Assembly (NCBI GenBank): GCA_050260095.1
Contig: JBLNBQ010000189.1
Coordinates: 1-34,720 of the forward strand
Length of the DNA stretch: 34,720 nucleotides
Direction: 5' to 3'
DNA from: JBLNBQ01 sp050260095
GTDB taxonomy: Bacteria; Bacillota; UBA5301; DYFA01
Shown: positions 1-7,046 of the stretch, piece by piece
How the letters are laid out: each line of letters opens with the position of its first letter
Position numbering within the stretch: the stretch's first letter is position 1
Position numbers and translations under genes: made by a program
The notes under the pieces: model-generated
The model's input: the letters and a program-made list of their open reading frames with translations, nothing else
Told to the model about the DNA's origin: nothing
Database searches by the model: none

Positions 1-41
1 AGAAAGTCCCGGTAGCGGTCGATGAGGCCGTGGTACGCCAT
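1..41 (-). CDS. thrC: threonine synthase, N-terminal fragment (runs off the window)
   Basis: Only the first 13 codons are present, reading MAYHGLIDRYRDF from an ATG at 41. This resembles the usual start of bacterial threonine synthases (a short Gly-Leu/Ile-Ile-x-x-Tyr-Arg-x-Phe/Tyr-Leu opening). The PLP enzyme converts O-phosphohomoserine to threonine. The ATG follows the hom stop by one base and has an AGGAGG ribosome site inside the hom 3' end, so the two are a hom-thrC operon. The call rests on the short N-terminus plus context; the rest lies outside the window. Confidence 0.7.
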   Translation of the reverse strand, partial: MAYHGLIDRYRDF

Positions 42-42
42 G

Positions 43-1329
43 TCAGTCCTCCTCTACCCTGATCAGGTTCTTCACCTGATAGACGGCGGGAAGCTGCTCG
101 ATCTCGCCGAGCGCCGCCCGCAGGTTGGCTTCCCGGACCGTGTGCGTGACGAAGACCAGGGCCACCGGGTCGCACCCCTGCCCCTTCTGGATGACGGACT
201 CCAGGCTGACGCCGTGGCTGCCGAACGCGCTGGCGATCTGGCCGAGTACCCCTGGCTCGTCGTGGACGTTCATACGAAGGTAGTAGCGGGTCTCCAGATC
301 GTCGGAGGGCAGGGGCGGCCGGTCGTAATAGCAGGTGCAGATGGGCTTGCTGCCGCCCGCGATGATGTCGCGGGCCACCTGGGCCACGTCGCCCAGGACG
401 GCCGAGGCCGTGGGGAGATCCCCCGCCCCGCGGCCGTAGAACATGAGGTCTCCCGCCGCGTTCGCCCGGACGAAAATGGCGTTGTAGACTCCGTTGACCG
501 AGGCCAAAGGATGCCGGACCGGGATGAGGGTCGGGTGGACGCGGGTGGAGATGCGCCCGCCCTGCTCCCGCCCGATGGCGAGCAACTTGATGCGGTAGCC
601 CAGTTCAGAGGCGTACTGGAAGTCCACCGGTTCCAGGGTGCGGATGCCTTCCACGAGGACATCGTCGACGTCCACCCGGCTGCCGAAGGCGATGGAGGCC
701 AGGATGGCCAGCTTGTAGGCGGCGTCCCACCCGTCGACGTCGGCGGCCGGATCTGCCTCGGCGTAACCGAGCCGCTGGGCTTCCGCGAGGACGGTGGCGA
801 AGTCGCGGCCTTTCTCCGTCATCTCGGTCAGGATGTAGTTCGTCGTCCCGTTGACGATGCCCATCACCCGGGTGACGGTGTTCGCGGCCAGGCTCTCCTT
901 GAGCGCCCGGATGATGGGGATGCCTCCCGCCACGGCCGCCTCGAAGCGGAACTGCAGCCCGGCCTCTTCGGCGGCGCGGATCAGGGGCCGTCCGGCTTTG
1001 GCGAGGAGTTCCTTGTTGGCGGTGACGACGTGCTTGCCGGCGGCGAGCGCGCGGTGCAGCAGCGTGCCGGCGGGTTCGAGCCCACCCATCGCCTCCACCA
1101 CGAGGTCGATCCCGGGGTCGGCGAGGAGCAGTTCCGGATCGCCGGTGAGCAGCTCGCGCGGGGTCTCCGGCGGGCGGGGCTTCGTGAGGTCGCGCACCAG
1201 GATCCGCCGGACTTCCAGCGGGACTCCCGTGCTCCGTTCGATCCGGTCGCGATTCAGCGCCAAGGTGCGCAGCACTCCGCCGCCCACCGTCCCCAGACCG
1301 AGCAGGCCGATGCCCAGCGGTCGGACCAT
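43..1329 (-). CDS. hom: homoserine dehydrogenase with C-terminal ACT domain
   Basis: This 428-residue enzyme reduces aspartate semialdehyde to homoserine with NAD(P)H, the branch point to threonine and methionine. A Rossmann nucleotide loop, GLGTVGGGV, sits at residues 11-19. VTANKELLA follows near 101. The catalytic domain shows GTTNYIL near 162 and the E-x-D-P-x-x-D-V-x-G-x-D-x-x-x-K signature near 192-207, which carries the catalytic lysine. Residues from about 349 (LRMNVHDEPGVLGQI) form an ACT domain, the usual threonine feedback site. Length fits the ACT-containing Gram-positive type. The ATG at 1329 has a GGGGGGA purine run upstream. The gene is followed after one base by thrC. Confidence 0.96.
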   Translation of the reverse strand: MVRPLGIGLLGLGTVGGGVLRTLALNRDRIERSTGVPLEVRRILVRDLTKPRPPETPRELLTGDPELLLADPGIDLVVEAMGGLEPAGTLLHRALAAGKHVVTANKELLAKAGRPLIRAAEEAGLQFRFEAAVAGGIPIIRALKESLAANTVTRVMGIVNGTTNYILTEMTEKGRDFATVLAEAQRLGYAEADPAADVDGWDAAYKLAILASIAFGSRVDVDDVLVEGIRTLEPVDFQYASELGYRIKLLAIGREQGGRISTRVHPTLIPVRHPLASVNGVYNAIFVRANAAGDLMFYGRGAGDLPTASAVLGDVAQVARDIIAGGSKPICTCYYDRPPLPSDDLETRYYLRMNVHDEPGVLGQIASAFGSHGVSLESVIQKGQGCDPVALVFVTHTVREANLRAALGEIEQLPAVYQVKNLIRVEED

Positions 1330-1356
1330 GCCCCATCCCCCCTCTTGGTTACACCC

Positions 1357-1385
1357 ATTATTACAGGCTACCTGCCAGCCTGCAA
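1357..1385 (-). promoter_or_regulatory. candidate sigma-A promoter of hom-thrC
   Basis: On the minus strand TTGCAG (1385-1380) is followed after 16 bases by TAATAAT (1363-1357), a good vegetative-type promoter. Transcription would begin about 20 bases before the hom ATG, leaving a very short leader that holds the ribosome site. Inference from consensus only. Confidence 0.55.
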
Positions 1386-1415
1386 CCGTGTTGACCGGCC
1401 GAAGGGGGGCGACCT

Positions 1416-1488
1416 GTCCCGATTAGGGACCGCTGAGCGCCGGATACTCACGTTCTTTCCGGTTTATGCAGCTTCAGGTATGTCCCTA
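1416..1488 (-). other. folded, switch-like element upstream of hom (unknown class)
   Basis: Read on the minus strand, nested inverted repeats can form one folded RNA or DNA element. TAGGGAC (1488-1482) pairs with GTCCCTA (1430-1424), CTGA/TCAG (1477-1474 with 1436-1433) lies inside, and CCGGA/TCCGG (1462-1458 with 1444-1440) closes a terminal loop. The GTCCC arm can instead pair with GGGAC at 1420-1416, giving a competing hairpin. I do not recognise a riboswitch or T-box signature. It lies between the spoIVA end hairpin and the hom promoter candidate. A mobile-element end or an upstream leader are alternatives. Confidence 0.35.
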
Positions 1489-1503
1489 TGGCGCACAAGA
1501 AGC

Positions 1504-1528
1504 GGGCGCCGGTGACTGACCGGCGCCC
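1504..1528 (-). terminator. terminator-like hairpin after spoIVA
   Basis: GGGCGCCGG (1504-1512) and CCGGCGCCC (1520-1528) form a perfect 9-bp GC stem with a 7-base loop, 24 bases after the spoIVA stop. The following minus-strand sequence is only weakly T-rich (GCTTCTTGTG), so termination efficiency is uncertain. Confidence 0.5.
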
Positions 1529-1552
1529 CAAACGGGTGTAGCGAGGGCGGCG

Positions 1553-3031
1553 TTAAAGGATGATGCAGATGAGCCCGCCGCTGCCCTCGTTGGCGATCTT
1601 GGTGAGCGCCTCCTGCAACTTGGCCTGGGCGTTCTCCGGCATGCGGTGCAACTTGGCCTGGAGCCCTTCTTCGACGAGCGTGTGCACCGGCTTGCCGAGG
1701 AACTCGGAGTTCCAGATCCGGGTGGGGTCCTGCTCGAACTCCTCGGTGAGGTAGCGGAGCATCTCGGCCCCCTGCTTTTCGTTGCCGACGAACGGCATGA
1801 CTTCGGCGTAGACGTTGGCCCGGATCAGGTGGATGGTCGGGGCCGAGGCCCGCAGGCGGACGCCGAACCGGTGGCCATGGCGGAAGAGTTGCGGCTCCTC
1901 GAAGGTGATGTCCTCGACCGACGGGCTGACTACCCCGTAGCCGTGGTCGGCCACTTCGTCGAGGGCGCTGGCCACCTTGTCGTACTTGGCCTTGATCCGG
2001 GCGAGTTCGCTCATGTGGCGGACGATGTCGTGATCCCCCTCGACCGGCAGCCCAGTGACTTCCGAGAGCGTCTGCCAGAAGAGGTCCGGCCGGGCCGTGA
2101 CGTCGACCAAGGCGGCGCCGCTTCCCAGCGCCACACTGACCAGCATGGCGTGGGAGACGAAATCGAGGCCCGCCAGCCGGGCGATCGCCGGGTCGAGGTC
2201 GCGCACCCGGGTGACTTCGTCGAGCACTCCGAAGATGCTCTCCTGCGCCTTTGTCCGCAGCGGATGCCCTTCGTCGAGCGCGTCGATCCAGCGGGAGAGC
2301 CGGACGTTGACCTCCCGGAGCGGGAACTCGTAGAGGGCCTCCCGGAGGATGTTGAGCACCTCGCCGGAGTCCATCTCGAGGGCGTCGACCGGGAGCACCC
2401 CTGCCCCGTACTCGGCTGCGAGCGCCTGGGCCAGCTCCTGCGCCCCGCGCCCCCGGGGGTCACGGCTGTTCAAAAGGATGATGAACGGTTTGCCGATCGC
2501 CTTGAGTTCGCTGACCACCCGGCGCTCCGCCTCGACGTAGTCCTCCCGGGGCAGGTCGGTGATGCTGCCGTCGGTGGTCACCACGATGCCGATGGTCGAG
2601 TGTTCGGCGATGACTTTGCGGGTACCGATCTCCGCCGCCTCGGCGAAGGGGATTGGATCGTCCGCCCAGGGCGTCATCACCATCCGCGGCCCCAACTCGT
2701 CATCGAAGCCCCGGGCGCCCGGCACACGGTAGCCCACGCAGTCGACGAGCCGCACCCTCACGGTAAGCCCATCGCCCACACCGAGTTCGACGGCGTCTTC
2801 CGGCACGAACTTCGGTTCGACCGTCATAACCATCTTGCCCGCTGCGCTCTGGGGGAGTTCGTCGAGGGCCCGCGCCCGCACGTTGTGATCGGCGATGCTC
2901 GGCAGGACCTGCAACTCCATGAAGCGCCTGACGAAGGTGGATTTACCGGTCCGGACCGGGCCCACCACGCCGAGATAGACATCGCCTCCCGTTCGCTCGG
3001 CGAGGTCCCGGAAGATGTCAAACTTCTCCAT
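1553..3031 (-). CDS. spoIVA: stage IV sporulation protein A, spore coat morphogenetic ATPase
   Basis: SpoIVA is made in the mother cell, hydrolyses ATP and polymerises on the forespore surface as the basement layer of the coat. This 492-residue protein is the same length as the Bacillus subtilis protein. It begins MEKFDIFRDLAERTGGDVY and has a Walker A motif, GPVRTGKST, at about 24-32. VDCVGYRVPG near 97 fits the switch/Walker B region, and NSRDP near 185 follows. The C-terminus ends LICIIL, the hydrophobic tail typical of the family and implicated in SpoVM contact. The ATG at 3031 has a GGGAGG ribosome site. It is a single-gene unit with its own promoter candidate and downstream hairpin. Confidence 0.97.
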   Translation of the reverse strand: MEKFDIFRDLAERTGGDVYLGVVGPVRTGKSTFVRRFMELQVLPSIADHNVRARALDELPQSAAGKMVMTVEPKFVPEDAVELGVGDGLTVRVRLVDCVGYRVPGARGFDDELGPRMVMTPWADDPIPFAEAAEIGTRKVIAEHSTIGIVVTTDGSITDLPREDYVEAERRVVSELKAIGKPFIILLNSRDPRGRGAQELAQALAAEYGAGVLPVDALEMDSGEVLNILREALYEFPLREVNVRLSRWIDALDEGHPLRTKAQESIFGVLDEVTRVRDLDPAIARLAGLDFVSHAMLVSVALGSGAALVDVTARPDLFWQTLSEVTGLPVEGDHDIVRHMSELARIKAKYDKVASALDEVADHGYGVVSPSVEDITFEEPQLFRHGHRFGVRLRASAPTIHLIRANVYAEVMPFVGNEKQGAEMLRYLTEEFEQDPTRIWNSEFLGKPVHTLVEEGLQAKLHRMPENAQAKLQEALTKIANEGSGGLICIIL

Positions 3032-3089
3032 CAGACCTTCCCTCCCTCAACATGCACGAACATCCACCGTGGGAGCGGCTTGAACACTA

Positions 3090-3120
3090 GATGTATATAC
3101 GGGCCTTCCGGGAGATATAA
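3090..3120 (-). promoter_or_regulatory. candidate sigma-E promoter of spoIVA
   Basis: TTATATC (3120-3114) and TATACATC (3097-3090), 16 bases apart on the minus strand, resemble the mother-cell sigma-E elements (KMATATT and CATACAMT), with mismatches and slightly long spacing. The patch is the only AT-rich stretch upstream of spoIVA, which is a sigma-E gene in Bacillus. Confidence 0.4.
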
Positions 3121-3125
3121 CCACG

Positions 3126-3157
3126 CAAAAATGGCCGGCAGTTGGCGGCCGCCGGCC
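3126..3157 (-). terminator. intrinsic terminator after the CBM9-like gene
   Basis: On the minus strand GGCCGGC (3157-3151) pairs with GCCGGCC (3139-3133) across an 11-base loop, followed by ATTTTTG. It closes the der-plsY-gpsA side and sits directly before the spoIVA promoter candidate, so it insulates spoIVA. Confidence 0.7.
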
Positions 3158-3188
3158 TGAAGGCAGTTTGGGAGGTGGGTGTGGAAGG

Positions 3189-3860
3189 TCAGGCGGAGCC
3201 GAGGCTCACCGGGCTCATGAGGCTGCGCCCCACCGGCCCCGGAACGGGGCGGCCCCATAGGTCGGTCGCCCGGCCGGGCCCACCGGCCGTGGCGTCGAAG
3301 CGCAGGACCGCGACCCGGAGCGTCTGCCCGGGAGCGGGAGTCACGCCGAGCAGCGACCACGGAATCCGGGCTTCCAGCTGGTACCGGGAGGCGGTCACCC
3401 TCGCTGCCACGGTCACCTGCCGGAGGTCGAGTTCGACGTGCTCGTGGCCGCCGAACCCGTAGACCGTCTTGAGCGGCCGGCGGTAGCGGCTGTCGGGAGT
3501 GAAGACGAACGCGTAGTCACGCTCGCCCAGTTTGTCGCTGCGTTCGGCGGAAGCTTCAGGCGCGGTGCTCACGAGCAAGACGACCCGGTCGCTGCCGGCA
3601 AAGTCGCGGCTGGTGTCGTCAGCGAAGGTCGGATGGGCGTCGGGCGCGTCCACGGCCAAATAGAGGGCCTCCTGATCCCAGGTCAGGGAACCTAAGGCGC
3701 CGGAGGGAATGCTCCAGTCGTCCAGTCGCCCGTCGAGCTTGACCGGATTTTGGGCGGGGTGGATGAGCCAGGGGCCCTCGGCGGCCATCGCGGCCAGCGG
3801 AAGGGCGAGCGCGGCGGCCAGCGCCAAGGCGCAGCGGACGAGGCTCACGGTTCTCCGCAT
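3189..3860 (-). CDS. secreted CBM9-like (carbohydrate-binding family 9 fold) domain protein
   Basis: The 223-residue product starts with a clear Sec signal peptide: MRRT, a long Ala/Leu core to about residue 24, then a likely AMA|AE cleavage. The rest looks like a single family-9-type sugar-binding beta-sandwich: KLDGRLDDW near 41, DQEALYLAVDAPD, then SDRVVLLVST, YRLEARIPW-like YQLEARIPWSLLG and LRVAVLRFDA. Such modules usually form the C-terminal part of larger exported proteins, but here nothing else is attached, so a ligand is unknown. Start 3860 was chosen because GAGGAGG lies six bases before that ATG. It is 130 bases after gpsA and ends with a strong terminator. Confidence 0.75.
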   Translation of the reverse strand: MRRTVSLVRCALALAAALALPLAAMAAEGPWLIHPAQNPVKLDGRLDDWSIPSGALGSLTWDQEALYLAVDAPDAHPTFADDTSRDFAGSDRVVLLVSTAPEASAERSDKLGERDYAFVFTPDSRYRRPLKTVYGFGGHEHVELDLRQVTVAARVTASRYQLEARIPWSLLGVTPAPGQTLRVAVLRFDATAGGPGRATDLWGRPVPGPVGRSLMSPVSLGSA

Positions 3861-3990
3861 GGGCATCCTCCTCAAGGGGTCTTCAAGGAGTCTTCCGTCA
3901 CACGGAGAGTTCGGCGGGCGGGCCTGAGATTCCCGCAGCGGCAGGCGGCCGCCTGGCCGGGAATGGCTGGTTGGGGACGCCCGCTCTGGC

Positions 3991-5007
3991 CTATCCGGTG
4001 AAGGAGGCCTCTTCCGCGGTGGGGTCGCGCTCCATGAGGTCGGCGACGGCCAGGCGAGGGTCGCGCCCGTGGAAGAGAACGCCTTCCACCACCCGGGCGA
4101 TGGGCAACTCGACGCCGCAGTCGGCCGCCAGATCGAGCGCCGCCGTGGTGGTAAAGACGCCTTCCACCACCATGCGGGTGGTCGAGAGAATCTCTTCCAG
4201 GGAGTGTCCCTGGCCTAGAAGTTCCCCGGCCCGCCGGTTGCGGGAATGGGGGGAGGTGCAGGTGGCGATGAGGTCGCCCATGCCCGCCAGGCCGGCGAAG
4301 GTGAGCGGGTTCCCGCCGAGGGACCGCCCGAGCCGCGCCATCTCCGCCATGCCGCGGGTCATCAGGGCGGCCTTGGTGTTATCGCCGAAGCCCAGCCCGT
4401 CGGAGATGCCCGATGCCAGGGCGATCACGTTTTTCAGCGCGCCGGCCACCTCGACCCCGACCACATCGCCGTTGGTGTAGACCCGGAAGAACGGCGCCAT
4501 GAAGAGGGCCTGGGCCTGGAGGGCGGCCGCCGGGTCGCGGCTCGCCACCACGGTGGCGGAGGGAATCCGGCGCCCCACCTCTTCGGCGTGGTTTGGGCCG
4601 GAAAGGGCCACCACGCCGCCGTGTCCCTCGGGTCCCACCACCTCTTCGATCACCTGCGTCATCCGAAGGTGGGTCTTCTGCTCCACCCCCTTGGCGCAGG
4701 AGATCAAGAGCGGGCGTTCGGAAAGGAACGGGTTCAGCGCGGTCACCATGGTCCGCATCGCCTGCGCCGGCACGGCGAGCACCAGCGCCTCCGCCCCTTC
4801 AACCGCCTCTGCCAGGTCGCTGACGAGGCGCAGTTCCGGCGGCAGCAAAACGCCCGGAAGATAGGGCGTGTTCTGGCGGGTTTCCGCCATCTGCCTGACG
4901 AGCGTGGCGTCGCGTCCCCAGAGGCACGTGCGATGGCCTTGACTGGCCAGGAGCGAGGCCAGGGCGGTACCCCAACCGCCGGCGCCGATTACCGCGACGG
5001 TCGTCAT
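3991..5007 (-). CDS. gpsA: NAD(P)-dependent glycerol-3-phosphate dehydrogenase
   Basis: GpsA reduces dihydroxyacetone phosphate to sn-glycerol-3-phosphate, the backbone used by PlsY next door. The 338-residue protein opens MTTVAVIGAGGWGTALA, the canonical Rossmann glycine loop. SCAKGVE, ALSGPNHAEEV and the active-site stretch GALKNVIALASGISDGLG with its catalytic lysine follow in order. TKAALMTRGMAEM and GLAGMGDLIATC are also family signatures. Length is normal. The ATG at 5007 overlaps the plsY stop by four bases (ATGA), so translation is coupled to plsY. Confidence 0.97.
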   Translation of the reverse strand: MTTVAVIGAGGWGTALASLLASQGHRTCLWGRDATLVRQMAETRQNTPYLPGVLLPPELRLVSDLAEAVEGAEALVLAVPAQAMRTMVTALNPFLSERPLLISCAKGVEQKTHLRMTQVIEEVVGPEGHGGVVALSGPNHAEEVGRRIPSATVVASRDPAAALQAQALFMAPFFRVYTNGDVVGVEVAGALKNVIALASGISDGLGFGDNTKAALMTRGMAEMARLGRSLGGNPLTFAGLAGMGDLIATCTSPHSRNRRAGELLGQGHSLEEILSTTRMVVEGVFTTTAALDLAADCGVELPIARVVEGVLFHGRDPRLAVADLMERDPTAEEASFTG

Positions 5008-5669
5008 GCCCTGGAATCCTCCTTCTCCGGGAGGTCGCTCTCCGGGCTGGCCGTGGCCACGTCGACCCGCTGGCCGAGTTTGAATTCCTTGCCGGCCAAG
5101 AGGCGCCGAATGTTGGGCAGGTGCCGGTAGATGGCGAAGACCGCCAGGACGACGCTGCCTGCCAGGTAAAGCGGGCGGCCGGCATAAACGGCGAGGACCG
5201 TGAAGGGAAAGACCACCGCCGCCAGCACCGAGCCAAGAGAGACGTAGCGGGTCAGCCATACCGTCAAGACGAAGACCGCGGCCGGCACGAGGGCCGCCTT
5301 CGGCATGAGGCCGACCAGCACCCCGAGCGAGGTCCCGATGCCCTTGCCGCCCGTGAACCCGAGCAGCAGGGGCCAGTTGTGCCCGGCGATCACCGCGATG
5401 CCGCAAAGCAGCCGGACGGCATCGTTGCCGCCGCTCACCCAGGCGCCCAGCAGCACCGCCAGCGCGCCTTTGGCCACGTCGCCGGCGACCACCATGGCCG
5501 CGGCGCGGGGGCCGAGGGTGCGCAGCACGTTGGTGCCTCCCAGGTTGTGGCTGCCGTACTGGCGGACGTCCACGCCGTAAAGGTAGCGCCCGACCACGTG
5601 AGCGAAGAGGACGTCGCCCAGAAAGTAACTGGCTATGATGGCTGCTGCGATCACCACAAGGTGCGGCAT
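5004..5669 (-). CDS. plsY: acyl-phosphate:glycerol-3-phosphate acyltransferase (membrane)
   Basis: PlsY transfers an acyl group from acyl-phosphate to glycerol-3-phosphate, the first step of phospholipid synthesis in most Gram-positives. The 221-residue sequence is strongly hydrophobic. It carries the three family motifs: GSHNLGGTNVLR near 40, GHNWPLLLGFTGGKGIGTS near 95-115, and HLPNIRRLLAGKE near 185. A charged tail of about 25 residues after the last motif is slightly longer than usual. The ATG at 5669 has a GGAGGT site. It lies 14 bases after der and overlaps gpsA, so der, plsY and gpsA form one unit. Confidence 0.96.
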   Translation of the reverse strand: MPHLVVIAAAIIASYFLGDVLFAHVVGRYLYGVDVRQYGSHNLGGTNVLRTLGPRAAAMVVAGDVAKGALAVLLGAWVSGGNDAVRLLCGIAVIAGHNWPLLLGFTGGKGIGTSLGVLVGLMPKAALVPAAVFVLTVWLTRYVSLGSVLAAVVFPFTVLAVYAGRPLYLAGSVVLAVFAIYRHLPNIRRLLAGKEFKLGQRVDVATASPESDLPEKEDSRA

Positions 5670-5683
5670 GGCGTTTACCTCCC

Positions 5684-7009
5684 CTAGTCTGCCCGTTCGC
5701 CCTTCGGCCGGGCCTTCAGGACGAGCGGCGTGCCCTCGAAGCCGTAGGCCTCTCTCAGGCGGTTTTCGAGGTAGCGCTGGTAGGAAAAGTGGAAAAGGTC
5801 GGGGTCGTTGACGAAGAAGACGAACGTGGGCGGCCTCACCGAGGCCTGGGTGGCGTAGAAGATCTTGAGGGCGCGGCCTTTGTCGGACGGGGGTTCATGC
5901 CGGGTCACCGCATCGCTCACGACCTCGTTGAGGTGGCTGGTTTGGATCCGGCGGCTCTGCTGCTCGGCCACGTACTCCATGAGATCGACCAGTTGCGGGA
6001 CGCGTTTGCCCGACTTGGCGGAGACGAAGATCAGCGGGGCATAGTCGAGGAAGGCCAGTTCGGCGCGGAGACGCTTGGTGTACTGCGCCAGCGTGTGCTC
6101 GTCCTTCTCGACCAGATCCCACTTGTTGACCACGATGATGGTCGCCCGGCCCGCTTCGTGGCCGAGGCCGGCGATGCGGCGGTCCTGGTCGGTCACCCCG
6201 GCGGTCGCGTCGAGAACCATAAGCACCACGTCGGCCCGGGAAATCGCCTTCACCGCCCGTAGGACCGAATAGCGCTCCACCGCCTCCTTGACGCTGCTGC
6301 GGCGCCGGATGCCCGCGGTGTCGACGATGACGTAGTTGCGGCCGTTGCGCACGAACGGGGTGTCGATGGCGTCACGCGTCGTTCCCGGAAGGTCGGAGGT
6401 GATCACCCGCTCCTCGCCCAACACGGCGTTGACCAGCGAGGATTTCCCCACGTTGGGGCGGCCGACCACCGCGACCCGGGTCTGCGCCGGGTCCTCGAGG
6501 TCTTTTCCGGCCGGTGGGAAGTAGGCCACCACCTCGTCGAGAAGATCGCCCGTCCCCAGGCCGTGGGCGGCGGAGATGACCACCGGCTCCCCCAGGCCGA
6601 GCACGTAGAAGTCGGCTTTCACGGTGTCGGGGCGCTGGCCTTCCCCCTTGTTCACGGCCAGCAAGACCGGTTTCCGCGAGGTGCGGAGGAGTTCGGCCAC
6701 CTCCTCGTCGGCGGGGAGAAGCCCGTCGCGGCCGTCGACCACGAAGATGATGACGTCCGCCTCCCGCACGGCCAACTCGGCCTGGCGCCGCGTCTGTTCC
6801 GCGATGGGATCGTCGAGCCCGGTGTCGATGCCCCCCGTGTCGACCAGGACGAAGGCATGCTTGCCCCACTCACAGCGGTGGTAGAGGCGGTCCCGGGTGA
6901 CGCCGGGGGTGGCTTCCACGATCGCCAGGCGGCTGGCGGTCAGGCGGTTGAAGAGCGTGGACTTGCCCACGTTGGGGCGTCCGACGATGGCTACCAGCGG
7001 CAGTCGCAC
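5684..7009 (-). CDS. der: GTPase Der (EngA), ribosome assembly
   Basis: Der is a double GTPase needed for 50S ribosome maturation. The 441-residue protein has two G domains in tandem, each with GRPNVGKS (about 10-17 and 183-190), DTGG or DTAG switch motifs, and a C-terminal KH-like domain from about 355. The second domain has a normal NKWD base-specificity motif. The first has NKGE at 120-123 instead of NKxD, a conservative change also seen in some other bacterial Der proteins. The start is GTG at 7009, followed by the normal LPLVAIVGRPNVGK. It is 37 bases after the DUF512 gene, in the same unit. Confidence 0.97.
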   Translation of the reverse strand: MRLPLVAIVGRPNVGKSTLFNRLTASRLAIVEATPGVTRDRLYHRCEWGKHAFVLVDTGGIDTGLDDPIAEQTRRQAELAVREADVIIFVVDGRDGLLPADEEVAELLRTSRKPVLLAVNKGEGQRPDTVKADFYVLGLGEPVVISAAHGLGTGDLLDEVVAYFPPAGKDLEDPAQTRVAVVGRPNVGKSSLVNAVLGEERVITSDLPGTTRDAIDTPFVRNGRNYVIVDTAGIRRRSSVKEAVERYSVLRAVKAISRADVVLMVLDATAGVTDQDRRIAGLGHEAGRATIIVVNKWDLVEKDEHTLAQYTKRLRAELAFLDYAPLIFVSAKSGKRVPQLVDLMEYVAEQQSRRIQTSHLNEVVSDAVTRHEPPSDKGRALKIFYATQASVRPPTFVFFVNDPDLFHFSYQRYLENRLREAYGFEGTPLVLKARPKGERAD

Positions 7010-7046
7010 AGGTTGCGCGTCCCTCGCTTCCTAAGTCTCTCTAGCC

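Noticed and set aside
1386..1500. T-box or SAM leader for hom
   Set aside because: The conserved T-box sequence (AGGGUGGNACCGCG) and the SAM-I core were looked for and are not present.
1646..3160. 504-codon plus-strand frame opposite spoIVA
   Set aside because: It is a GC-driven shadow of spoIVA with no recognised domain or ribosome site.
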